From assembly GCA_002682825.1 (NCBI GenBank), contig NOKP01000010.1:868001-932000 (forward strand): 64,000 nucleotides of DNA, given 5' to 3'. Below the pieces are notes generated by a model. That model did not search any database. It was not told the DNA's origin and saw only the letters and a program-made list of their open reading frames with translations. Position numbers and translations under genes: made by a program. Of this stretch, positions 1-13,343 are shown in pieces. The first letter of the stretch is position 1, and each line of letters opens with the position of its first letter. Source of the stretch: Neonectria sp. B-13. Taxonomy: Eukaryota > Ascomycota > Sordariomycetes > Hypocreales > Nectriaceae.

Positions 1-2122
1 TTGCGTTTGATTGAGTGATTGATTGACAGGCCCGGATCGTCGAGAGCACGTTTCGAGAGCCCAGCCCAAGCATTACACCATCCATTCTCCAGTTTTTTAT
101 CCTTTCTCCCTCAATCTCTCTCCTTCGCTTTGGCTTTTGTCTGGCTTCTCCAGCAACCGCAAGCTTCCGACGAAGCCGCCCGTGGGCGAGGGCATGCCCG
201 GTTGATTGGCCCACATGCGCCTCAAGTGCCGTGTCATATACTAGGATTGGGCGCCAGGGACGAACGACATCATCGAGTTTGAACCATGAGCCACGCGGCT
301 GAGAAGGTTTTTCTTTTCTTTTCCAGTGCTTGTATTCAGTCTCCCTTGCCTTGGGCTTCCTCGTGGTTTCGCCGCCACCTTCGCGTGTTAAGGCTGAGTC
401 GCTTTGGATTCCAGAAGATCAGGGTCCTGCATCCACTGTTCCCGCCTGGCTCGGGGGGAGAAAAACTCTGTTTTGGTTTATCTCTGCTAATACAAAGATT
501 TTCGCGAGCAAGGTCCAGGCTCGACGGGACTGATTGCCCCTGAGATCCTGAGATAGGTAGCCGTCCGGTAGCGTAGCGTAGGAGCGGGAAGGGATGGGAG
601 ATGCTCAGTAAGTGCTCACTCAGACACTCGCCCACGGCTTCGCTTCGCTTGGCGTCGGCGGCAGGCCGGAGAGAGGGAGACGCCGGGCTGGGTGCGACGC
701 TGGAAGTTGCCCGTGCGGCTGCGCCCGCCTACTACTGCGTACTGCTACGTACCTATGAATACCGTACTAAGGCCTAAACTCTGACCTCGGGCCCTGACCT
801 GGCCGCTGCCGTGTACACCTTGGCCTGCCCGAACCTCCGAAGAGATTCGAGTCCAGGGAAGCACAGTCATTTCTCAGGGGACGGGCGACGGACGGGCGAC
901 GGACGGGCGCGGCGAGCTGGCTAACGGCGGGCGGCGGGATGATGGATCAAATGCCATGGATGAGGGCCTATCTGAGGGAGGTGCAGGGCGGAGCAGGGGC
1001 GACGGTTGGTCAATGGGCAAAGGGCTCAAGGGACGATACGTTTCCGAGATTCTAGACCCTGCGCGCAACTGGTCCTGGCATTTCCAATTACGATGCGTAC
1101 AACTTACACTCGTGAATACCTAGTACCTAAGCACATACACTCACATCGCACTTTGCCTTCAACTTACACTTATACTTTGGTCAGAGACACTGGCCGGCTT
1201 GCTGGGGCCTCGGCGAGTCCACTGTTAGTGTCAAATGGGGGATTGGGGGTTTTTTCTTCTTCTTCCTATCTCTGTTCCTGCCGCGACCCTGTGCCTCTTG
1301 CCGGTCATGGCGTAGCATCGTATCATTTCCACCCACGCTCCACGCTCCTGTGGCTAGCCGATCTGACAGATCACAATCCTCCCCCGCATTTCTCACAACT
1401 GCAACGGCAACGGGGGCCTGGCCTTCTGTTCCCTATCTGCATTCTGTCCAAACAACAGCGGGCGCCTGTGCCGCTGAGCACATCTTGCAGGTTGCCGGCC
1501 GTAGCTTACTCCCTGGCGAACAGGCACATCCTCGCAAGTCGCAACCCTTCGTTCCAAACTGAAAGGGGCGGGGGGAGGGGTCCATTGGCAAACAAAAGCC
1601 TCCTCCGACCAGACACCAGACATGGGGATGGGACAGTGGTCGACGATCTCGTTGGTTCCCCTCGAGCGCTAGGGGCTTCAGGTGTCTGCCTGTGCGCTGC
1701 CTGGGCCTGTAAATTGTTTGCTGCACCTGTACGCTCTGGGGAAAAGGGCGTGCGGCAGAGGCTCAGGGGCCTGTCGCCTGCCGCCTGCTCGCCTGTCGGG
1801 TTCTGCCTCATCGTCGATAACGACCCGTCACCGTCAACCGTCGCGACTATTGAAACCGACTCTCCGAATGAGGCGCTGTGCAGACCTGCGAAGAGTCTCT
1901 GGCAGGTGGCTTGGATCGGCTGAACGCAGTGTAACCAGAGTGTTCTACAGAATGGACCGAGGGGGGGGTTCGACTGCTGAAAGGAGACATGTCAGGTTGC
2001 ACAACCGCCTCGTTTGGCCAAGCGACCGTGGCAAGCACGACTCCAAGAGGCAAGGCCGCGACGGCGTCGTTGCATCGCAGCTCACCAACTGTTTGTCAAG
2101 GTGGCCTGGTGGCCAAGTCTCA

Positions 2123-2152
2123 AGCAGTTCCAGCAGTTCCAGCAGTTCCAGC
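2123..2152. repeat. 9-bp tandem repeat, about 3 copies
   Basis: The unit AGCAGTTCC occurs three times in direct succession, plus a partial fourth copy, in otherwise non-coding sequence. Confidence 0.85.
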
Positions 2153-2555
2153 TTCCAACAGTCCAGCACCCAGGCAGGGCTCCTTTTTTTCCTTTGCCAG
2201 CCAGATATTTTGGGACGTCGGTGCTCAGCCGCTCACTCACTGCTGGACTCGGCGGACTCGGCCAATCACGGACGATGCTGGTGTTCCCCAGATTGACTTC
2301 CCCCAGAACTCCACCTGGAGAACCGACGCTAGACAGACTTGCGGAGGCTAGGTGCTGGTCGCGGAGGTATCCTGTCTCCTCTCCTCTGCAGATGCCCATG
2401 CGGTTGGTGGCACCCTCTGAAAGACGCCGCGTTGACGAAGCATGCAAAGCCCCAAAGAGATGAATGACATGGGCTGATCTGCGTTCTGTCATATTACTTC
2501 CCTTAATTACCTGGCGAACTGACAACCAAACCGACTCCCTGGCCTGCCTAGTCTG

Positions 2556-2578
2556 TGCGGTGCGGTGCGGTGCGGTGC
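2556..2578. repeat. (TGCGG)n microsatellite
   Basis: Four and a half uninterrupted copies of the pentamer TGCGG. Confidence 0.85.
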
Positions 2579-5240
2579 ACGACATTGGCAGCGTCTCCGT
2601 GGAGGTCCCCTTTGTTCAGAGCCTTCCCTTGGAGTCTAGTCTAAGTTAAGTCTTGGACCACGGCCTCGGATTTGTCAATAGCGCCGGGTTCCTTTGGTGG
2701 TCATTCGCCTCCCGCCCAGTCTGCCGCTAGAACCGTACCGCCAGCACGAAGGCGTTTTACTCTGAAGGGATGGCCACGGGGCCTCCATATGGCCCTTGGA
2801 ATTCGTCGCCGATGTCTCGCATATCCAACAATGGGTGTGTCTCCCTGACACCGACCCGCCGACATGGAATCTCTCAGGTCCGTTGCCTCGGGGTGCTTAC
2901 CCTGCCGGCGTCCAGCGCCCATCGTCAGCGAGAAGCCACCAACGCAGAACGCAGAACGCAGAAGAGCAAACAAAAGCTAGATGGGGGCCGGACAGGACAG
3001 AGGCGCCTGGGGTCAAATCCTCTAAATGGCAGTCTGTCTCCAATCGCCTGGACCCTGAAGTCAGCCAGCATGTCCATCTCTGCTCTGTGACGACATCTTA
3101 CGCCAGTGCAGCTGTGCCCCCATGCTATTCTCCTTTCGCATGCCTTTCCCCTCACTTTCAACCACATCGCCAATCTCATTTCCAACAACCCCCGCGCCCT
3201 TGCGCTCGTTTCGCCCGGCCTTGGGGTCACAGGGACACGAGGTGATTGGCAGCGCCGTCTAGTTGGCGTGTAACCAAGGCCATTCCCCCTTGGACACCAG
3301 AGACCATTTAGTACGGTACAGTCGGTAGTCTACTTCGTACTGCACAGAACCCAGGGGGGATGACAGCGGCCAAGGTTTTCCTGGAGAAAATGCGGAGGTG
3401 GCGTCTGGGTGCTGCGCTAATTGTCTCGGTTGTGGGCGATGGTTCTCCATGTGACCAGTCTTTTTAGACCAAGACAGGCAATTCCTGCAGGAACTCGTGA
3501 ACCCAGCCTTCTAGTGCTCGAGGGGGCCGGTTTGCAGGATCTTGATGACATGCAAAGCGCCGAGAGCGTACCGCACCCCCCCCCTCCTGGGACTTTTGGT
3601 TTGAGCGGGTGGCCGGCGTGATGGCTCACGGGATCTTGAGGATGATCAGTGACGACCTCCTGTTTTACCAAGAGTAACATCTTCAACTTCTACTCACGTG
3701 AGTTGCGTTGTGCTTGTGTCGGCGCGTGTTCCAGGGTAGGGAAGTTGGATTTTTGTGGCACTAGTCCGCTTACAACCGACCTGACTTGTGTAACTGGTAT
3801 CCTTCTGGTTGGTATGGCTTTATCACGTTGCACAGATAGTGCACTCGGTGGCTTTGTATGCTTCGATGAGCTGGTTCTGGGACCCAAGCCCCCTGTGCTG
3901 TGCGACTCATAATGTTGACAGATTCCTGATTTCATACATTGACCTATCAAACTCGGTAACATCTGATTCGTGATGCAACTCTTGCGAAAAAGACAACACC
4001 ACCAACGGGACATCCAATGCTGTGTTATCAAGCGCAACAAACCACAACAGTTATCACCAGGCCAGAGTCATCTGCACCTCTTCCCGACACCTGCAAAGTC
4101 GCCGAAACGAGACTCCAATCCACACCGAACATCCCTCTCCGTTGCTCCCTACGTTCTGTACACTCCTGACGAAAAGCAGTGCTCATGAAGTCTTGTCAAC
4201 CCACCAAAAGCCCTGCCGTGTTCCGTACGCGGTCAACCGTCCTCCCGCGCACGGGCGTTCCCTTGCCCAACACGACCCTTCGCGTCACCAAGGCGTCGAC
4301 CCGAGCCTGCCTTCTGCACGTCGACCCTGATGGGGCGTTCTCTGTACACTTGGGGGGACGTGAACGCATGTGCGTATCCGAGCCGGTGAAATGCCGTCGT
4401 CTGGACCGGTGCGGGTAGCTGCTTTTCTTGGGAATTGCCGTTCTAGGAGAGCTGCAGACGGTGGCAAGATGTCTTGTGCGAGGTGAAGGAGAGGCAGTGG
4501 ATATACTGGAAAGGTAAAGCGTTGAGTTCTCATAGACGGGCGTGAAGCTCGGTGCGAATGATGTTGGGAGTTCATGAGACTGGTGCGATGGGACGAAGTT
4601 TTCATACAGGTTCTTGTAGGACTGTCGATGTGCAGTTGCTGGGCCTGATGAATATCAAGCGAAGGACAAGATAATTCCGACGAGTGCTTGCCCTTGACCC
4701 ACCGAAGAGTTTCATTGCTACCGTGAGAGTCGAGGAATTGTGTAAAGTTCACAGGAATAATCGAACAGTTCGCAACTGAACACAAGGCATTGAGACACGA
4801 CATCGTCGCCCCGAGTACGTTCCCCCACTATCCCACCAACTCTACTCTTGAGTCGTCAGAGAACAATTTGAGGCCACAGAAAAGACGTGGAGACAGATTC
4901 ATCTTAGAGCAGAGAGACATGGATGGAACAGACGTACATCATCATGGGAACTCTAGTGGTCTTAGTGATATCAAAGTAGAGTTACTGCTGGGGACGAACG
5001 AGTTCCCAAGCTGCCCTGATTTTAGCATGTTGCTAGGACAGGTATGCCTGCTCAAGCATGATCGAGGGACATCGTCTGATAACAAATCTTATTTATAGTT
5101 GTGATTTACTCGAATGGTCATGAATCGTTCTTCGTCTGGCTGAATTTCCATCTTCCTTGAATAATGTCACCATCCCTTGCAAATCACGTTTTTGCAATAA
5201 CCAACAAACTCCTTCTACTCATCTACTGTTTTGCACTTGT

Positions 5241-6951
<1,711 letters not shown>

Positions 6952-8273
6952 TTATGCGCGGCGTATCTGCAGAGCTCTTTCAGATGCGGTTGGAGAGGGC
7001 GGACCGGATGGAGTTTTGGAGGGGCAGGTCGGCGAATCCGAGGTGGGGAGGGACCGAAACTCTGATTACAGAACAGACAGGCAGGCAGAGAGGGACGGAT
7101 ACACAGCTAACAGGCCTGGACCGACAAGGAATCGAGGGATCGAGGGATTGGTGCGATTGTGTAATCAATGGCCGCGAACGAGAGCCGCAGAGATCGATTT
7201 GAAATCCACCTCCCCGACGGGAAGTTTTGGTTCTTTTCCGTTTCGGGCCTTTGGGTGGATGTCGGAGGTTGTTGCTGGGAGCCGAGCCACGGCTTGACTG
7301 AATGAAGCACATGCTGCTAGTGTGTTAAGGCATGGCATGGAATCAATCAAGCATGTGTCCATTCTCTAAAAGCAAGCTATGGAATCAAACCGTGCCACTA
7401 TTTGGAAACCTGGGAAGATTTGGAAGATTTGGAAGATCAGGGCGCCCGCCTGCATGGTTCCCAAAAGCCCGACTGCGGCGACCACCACCGAGGTCACTCG
7501 CCGTTCGTCGCCGAAGGTACTCCGTACTTTTGACGGAGACCGAGCAGGTATTTGAAATCCCAACCATGATCGGGGAAACATCATCGTTTACAATATTCTA
7601 TCCATAGGCTCTTGTTGGGAACATCAAAGAGGGAACAATTAAAATGAGCACATGCTACCAAGTCCTTGAAATACATGCAGCTGGCCGAGCCCGCAGAGGG
7701 GATTGAAGTATCACGTCATCATGGTGGCCAGTGATGCACTTACGCCAATCCATCTAGCTCCGAGACGAAAACCACTGTGCTTTTTATTGATGGCTAACTG
7801 GCTGGGCGATGTCTCAGAACTACATTATAGCCTTTAGAGCTCTCCTTTGTCTGTATCTCAGTACTTAGGTACGAGTAGTTTATGTACTTGTGAACCTGCC
7901 TGCCTACCTAAACAATACTCGACAGCTCGTGGCTCTCCGGTCATAGGCCAGTCGGTTGCCCTAATATGCTCTGGACTCTGCCATCAGATAAGTGTGGCTT
8001 GAGTGAGTGATAACGGCTGAGCGGCGTGACACGCACTGGACGTGCATGGCTGGATGTAATTGAGGCCTTGACCTGCAGATTGTATTACTTCCCTGCATCT
8101 GTCACCCGCCTCGTTTCTCGAAACCCCGAAAGGATCTTAACAAACAATAATTCGTTGTGTAGTCCTCCCATTTGTATACATTCACTTGGTCTCTAAGATG
8201 TCTGTTTCATGGTGGAAGAATGGCGACGTTGACATAAGAGTGAGGCTTCTTGTGGCTTAGATCGTGGACAGCA

Positions 8274-8289
8274 CAAAGTACGTACTTTG
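8274..8289. repeat. 16-bp perfect palindrome
   Basis: CAAAGTACGTACTTTG reads identically on both strands. It lies about 540 bp upstream of the EDE1 start. The core GTACGTAC belongs to the family of GTAC-containing intergenic motifs seen elsewhere in the window. A dimeric factor site is possible but unproven. Confidence 0.6.
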
Positions 8290-8822
8290 CACGAAACGAA
8301 CTGACAGGAACCCCCCAGTCGGTTGATTCGCGTCGGGTCGGGTCTTTCCTTGGGGCCAGCGAGTTTGGTGCCTAGCTGCCCAGTAGCTGCCCAGTGGCTG
8401 AGGTTCCTCTCCAGTGGCCGTCCAGTCATCCTTCAGCGCTGCTTCAGTGGGCGACAGACCGCGGCGTCAAGCTCGGTCCTCACTAGGCCCCAGGCGCGGC
8501 GGCCCACCTGCCGTCTGCCGCAGCTCTAGCTTCTGGTTGGTCCATTGCTCGCTCCGGGTAACAACACCAACCCCCCAAACTACCAGGCTGGTGATCTCCA
8601 TCCCCAATACCTGACTTCGTCGCCATCTTGCACCGCCATCAGAACTCCACGCGCGCCACCTCGCTCCTCCGCCCCTCGCCCTCCTCTAGCGCCCCTCCAG
8701 CATCCCTCATCAACCGCAAACCGACGGCCTCTTCGATCTCCCGCTCCTTCCTGCGTATCTCCCGATCCTCCCGCCGACGCCGCCAGGCCCAGACTCCTTG
8801 TCCTGAGCTACGTGGAGTTCGC

Positions 8823-8864
8823 ATGCGCGACAATGGCGGCCGAAGCAGTCCCCGAACCTGGTAA
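8823..8864 (+). promoter_or_regulatory. Upstream ORF overlapping the EDE1 start
   Basis: An ATG at 8823, 10 nt before the EDE1 ATG and in another frame, opens a 13-codon ORF ending at the TAA at 8862-8864, read through the first intron donor in unspliced RNA. Its context is poor (C at -3), whereas the EDE1 ATG has A at -3, so leaky scanning would be expected. In spliced mRNA the reading frame continues into exon 2 and the stop differs. Confidence 0.5.
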
Positions 8865-11800
8865 TTCACCTCTCATCCCCTCATTGATCCATCCGATCCT
8901 CCGTTTATGGCTGACTGACCATTCTTCTAGTTGCGCCTCCCCTGAACCTCTCCTCCGAGGAGAAGCGAGCATACGGCCAACTCTTCCGACAGGCCGACAC
9001 CGATAATGTTGGCGTCGTTACCGGCGAGATTGCCGTCAAATTCTTCGACAAGACGAGGCTAGATTCGCGCGTCCTAGGCGAGGTTTGTCTGCCTTTTACA
9101 TTCTACTCGCTCGCTCCCCTGAACTAACCGTCCTGGTTACAGATCTGGCAGATTGCTGATAGGGAAAATCGCGGTTTCCTCACCCCCGCTGGCTTTGGCA
9201 TCGTCCTCCGACTCATCGGACACGCTCAAGCAGGGCGCGAGCCTACCCCCGAAATAGCCCTCCAGCAAGGTCCTCTTCCGCGATTCGATGGCTTCGGCCC
9301 GCCCCTCCCGGCCGCAGGCATTCCTCCACCACCACCCGTGCCCATCAGCTCGCCGCCTCCTCCTGCCGCCCTCCAAGCTCAAAGCACTGGCGGTCCCATC
9401 CGAATCCCGCCGCTGACTGCCGAGAAAGTTACTCAGTATGGTGGCCTCTTCGAGCGTCAGCCGCTGCAAGGCGGAGTACACCTCCCTGGAGACCAGGCAA
9501 AACAGATCTTCGAGAAATCGGGCCTCCCCAACGAGATTCTCGGAAGGATCTGGCAGCTCGCAGATACTGAGCAGCGTGGAGCTCTGGTTCTTACGGAGTT
9601 TGTCATTGCCATGCATTTGCTCACCTCCATGAAGACTGGTGCTCTTCGAGCTCTGCCTAGCATCCTCCCAGCTGGCCTCTATGAAGCCGCCTCACGACGT
9701 GGTCCTGCATCCCGCCAATCCTCAACTGGCCCCGGCATTTCTGCCATTCCACGCCAGGTCAGTGGCTCCGCCCAGATGCGTACTGGGAGCCCCCTCGGAC
9801 GTCCTCCCATGTCTCCTCAAGCTAGCGGAACGACCGACTGGGCAGTGAGTGCCGCCGACAAGGTTAGGTTCGATCAGATCTATGCCGACTTGGATAAGTT
9901 GAACAAGGGCTTTATCACTGGCGAAGAGGCAGTCCCCTTTCTCAGCCAGTCCAACCTGCCAGAGGACACACTGGCTCAGATTTGGGACCTCTCAGATACC
10001 AATTCTCAAGGACATCTCACACGCGATCAGTTCGCCGTTGCAATGTATCTGATCCGGCAACAAAGAGGAGGCCGCTCAGTACCGTTGCCAAGCACCCTCC
10101 CGCTTAACCTGATCCCTCCCAGCCTTCGAAACCCAGCTCGTCCGCCCACCGCGAACTCGGCCTTCGATGCTCCACCGCCCGTGGTACAACCGCCGCCTCC
10201 ACAGCCCAAGTCTGCTCTTGACGACCTGTTTGGCCTGGACTCTGGCACCCCGAGCCCGGCGCCTCCTGCGGTGGTTCAGGCCCCCATGTCGACTGGAGGA
10301 TCCAACGCCAACGATCCATTTGGCACCGGTTCCCATGTACTCGCGCCGTCCTCTCCCATTAGGCCAACAACCACTGGTACCTCGTCATTTAAGCCCTTTA
10401 TCCCGTCATCCTCATTCGGTCGAGGCTTGGCCACAACACCTACAGGAGGTTCAAGTGGCTCAGGTCCAAAGCAGACCCAAATGCCGTATGCATCTGAGGA
10501 TCTCCTTGTAGACAACGATGACGAGGCCAGCAAGAGTATGTCTGGGGAGACTATGGAGCTCGCTAATCTGTCGAACCAGATTGGCTCTCTGTCAACCCAG
10601 ATGCAAGACGTTCAAGCTAAGAGGACTACTACTCAGAACGAGCTGACCCAGGCCACCTCTCAGAAGCAAAACTTCGAGCAGCGGCTTGCTCAGCTTCGCA
10701 CCCTCTACGAAAAGGAGGCGCAAGACACCCGTGCTCTCGAGGAGCAGCTGAAGAACGCCCGTGCTGACACCCAGAAATTGCAAGCCGAATGCATGACTCT
10801 GGATGGTACCTTTCGGGATACCCAGACCCAGCACCAGCAGATTCTGTCATCTCTGCAGGCAGACCAACAGGAGAATACGAACCTGAGGGAGCGTATCAGG
10901 GTTGTCAATGGAGAGATTGCCCAACTCAAGCCTCAGATCGAGAAGTTGAAATCGGAAGCCCGGCAGCAGAAGGGGCTAGTGGCTATCAACAAGAAGCAGT
11001 TGTCAACGACCGAAGGCGAGCGGGACAAGCTGAAGGCGGAGGCTGAGGACCTTGTCAAGAGCAATGAGGACCTCTCCCGCCAGGTCAACACTGGCTCTCC
11101 GGCTTCCACGTCGGCCCAGGTCGCGAGTCCTGCGGCGTCGACTGCGAGTGGAAACAATCCCTTCTTCCGACGGACAGCTAGCACTGACATTATGGGAGCA
11201 TTTGCATCCCCTCCGATCAAGAACATGTCGGACAAGTCATTTGACGACGTCTTTGGTCCTTCGTTCTCAGGCAGCACTTCCGGCACTCCGCCGCCGCCGC
11301 CTGCGTTCAAGCCGCAGAATACTGGCGCCTCCTCAGCCAGCGTCGGCTCGTACTCAACTCCTCCTACCTCTTCTCCCGTCATGAGCCGCCAGCCAACTCT
11401 TGCTGTTGACCCCCCTGCGCCCCCTGAGTCGAGACAGATTAGCTCCAGCTTCCTTCCCTTCGGTGACCACAGCGAGTCATTGTCCTCCTCGCGTCAGGTG
11501 TCACCTCCGGCGTCGCGTGTCGATGACCCGCTCCATGGCTCTTCAACCCCCATCCCTGCTGACCTAGCTGGGGCTGTGAACAGCCCCTTGGGTCCTCCGC
11601 CTAGCGATGACACAGAGAAGCCCGAGGCTCAGAGCGGAAGTGTTGACCTAGCTGATGCTTCGCGCGAGGCTCACGATGACAGCCCCCCGAACCCTCTGGC
11701 TGTGGCCTCCACGGCTCCCGAGACTGCCGATCCTTTCGGAACCGTCGACGAGGCTAAGGCCAAGGCTGATTTCGAAAATGCGTTTGCTGCCTTCACCACT

Positions 11801-12845
11801 GCCAAAACCCTACCTAAACCCGCGCCAGAGGCTACACAATCCTCTTCCGTCTTCGACTCCGAGTTCCCTCCTATTTCGGAGCTTGAGCGCGATGACGACT
11901 CCGACTCAACTAGCGATCAGGGAGGGTTTGAAGACGACTTTGCCCCCGCATCGCCCCCCACGAAGTTGAGCGGTGAGAAGGACGGTGCTGAAGAAGGAGG
12001 AGTCAAGTTGGGCGCGGAAGAATCGAAGACGACCGCACCGGCCAATGAGGCAGTCTTCCCGTCTGATCCTAAGGAGAGGTATGCACACTTTGGGTTTTCA
12101 CGTGTGACCAGAACGACGACTAACTTAAGACAGCACCGAGCAACCGTCGTCGCCAGCAACGGTGACTGATACCCAGCGAACAGCCGTCGATGACATCTTT
12201 GGCTCGGCCGATACCGGGACAGCTCCCGTTTCCAAGCAGACGCTGCCCTCAAACCCTCCCCAGTCAAAGGGCGCTTTCGATGACCTGGAGGATGATTTTG
12301 AAGGCCTCGAGGACGCCAAAGAGGGCTCCGCAGATGATGACTTTGCCAACATATCTCGATCCGGCCTCGATGAATTCAACCCTGTCTTCGACAGCAGCCC
12401 CCCTGCCAGCCAAACCAAGAGCGAGTCTACGGCATTCGGCAACGAGAGCAGCTTTGACTTCGTGTCAGCAAGCTCGGCTGGCGCCCCTAAGCCACCTGCA
12501 AGCGGCACTCAGACGGCCGCCGAGGCCCAACACGACTGGGACGCCATCTTCTCGGGATTCGACTCCGGGAGCACCCCGCCGGTACCCGCTGCTTCCGCTG
12601 ACCAGCAAGCTACTGCCAGCGGCCCTGCCCAGTCACAAGAGGACGAGGTTTTGAAGGATGATCCTATTTTGAAGAGGCTCACTAGTATGGGCTACGAACG
12701 GGATAGCGCTTTGGATGCGCTGGAGAAGTACGACTATGATGTTAACAAGGTACGCCCTCCATTCACAGCTGTTGCTCCCATCCCAATCAAAGCTAACCGT
12801 TGTCCGTCTACGCAGGCCGCAAACCACTTGGCTAGTCACTCATAA
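8833..12845 (+). CDS. EDE1: EH-domain endocytic scaffold, EDE1-like
   Basis: An early-arriving scaffold of clathrin-mediated endocytosis at the plasma membrane (Ede1/Eps15 family). Exons are 8833-8860, 8931-9082, 9143-12078, 12134-12749 and 12816-12845, all with GT..AG introns and intact frame, giving 1253 aa. Three EH domains lie at about residues 10-100, 150-240 and 292-378; EH2 and EH3 contain IWQLADTEQRG and IWDLSDTNSQG. A P/S-rich linker follows, then a coiled coil (about 531-711) for oligomerisation. The tail is disordered, with NPF near 731 and scattered DPF motifs for EH and adaptor binding. A C-terminal UBA domain (about 1214-1253, containing LTSMGY) is split by the last intron. The start at 8833 has A at -3; an out-of-frame ATG lies 10 nt upstream. 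It is convergent with SEC6. Confidence 0.95.
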
Positions 12846-13343
12846 TGAAGTGCGACCTTAGGAAGCCCAGTCGCCTTGGAGGAAAGGGCGGGAACACTAT
12901 TACATATCTCATCTGTTTTCCTTATCCTGTCTTGTCTGCGTCCCAATGAAGCCGCCTTGTTCGATAGTTTTTGGGCAGCGAAACCACATTTTCTTATTGT
13001 TTAAACTCCGAAAGCCTCCTTCCCTGTGTACTTGTTCTTTTGTTATGGAAGGAACACTCTTAATCACTCTCTGCGTGTTGTATGTAATCCATTGTTGCGC
13101 CCGAGATAATGTCGTGGCGAGATGTGTGTTGGTAAATACAGCTGAGCAAACTCTGGGCTCAGAAACAGCGTCATTGAGAATGTAACGGGACACGATGAGA
13201 TTGTAGAATGTTTTGATGTTTTTTGATCAATTTCAAGACGTGTCGTCGCTGAAGAGGCGCCCTTGCATATCATACATACATATCTCTATTCCCCCCGCTT
13301 CTCTGCCATGCCTTTCTCTTCCTCCCCCCTTGTATATCAATGT
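12846..13343. other. Convergent 3' region EDE1/SEC6
   Basis: About 500 bp of AT-richer sequence between two converging stop codons. It presumably carries both 3' UTRs. No gene is seen. Confidence 0.7.

Larger units (their letters stand above)
1..5240. other. Gene-free left flank
   Basis: No gene is supported here. Open frames exist (the largest about 300 codons, starting at a non-ATG codon near 1006), but their composition is rich in R, S, P, H and C and they show no recognisable domain or clear spliced structure. The stretch holds short tandem repeats (about 880-910, 2123-2152, 2556-2578) and one TACTTCGTAC motif at 3331-3340. The right part probably contains the 3' end of the glutathione reductase transcript, which runs leftward. 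Confidence 0.5.

Noticed and set aside
1006..1923. 305-codon + strand open frame
   Set aside because: It begins at TTG, not ATG, overlaps other open frames and has a random, R/S/P/C-rich composition with no domain.
4285..4803. 172-codon minus-strand ATG ORF
   Set aside because: S/H/R/T-rich random-looking product, mixed third positions, no motif. A species-specific gene cannot be excluded without RNA evidence.
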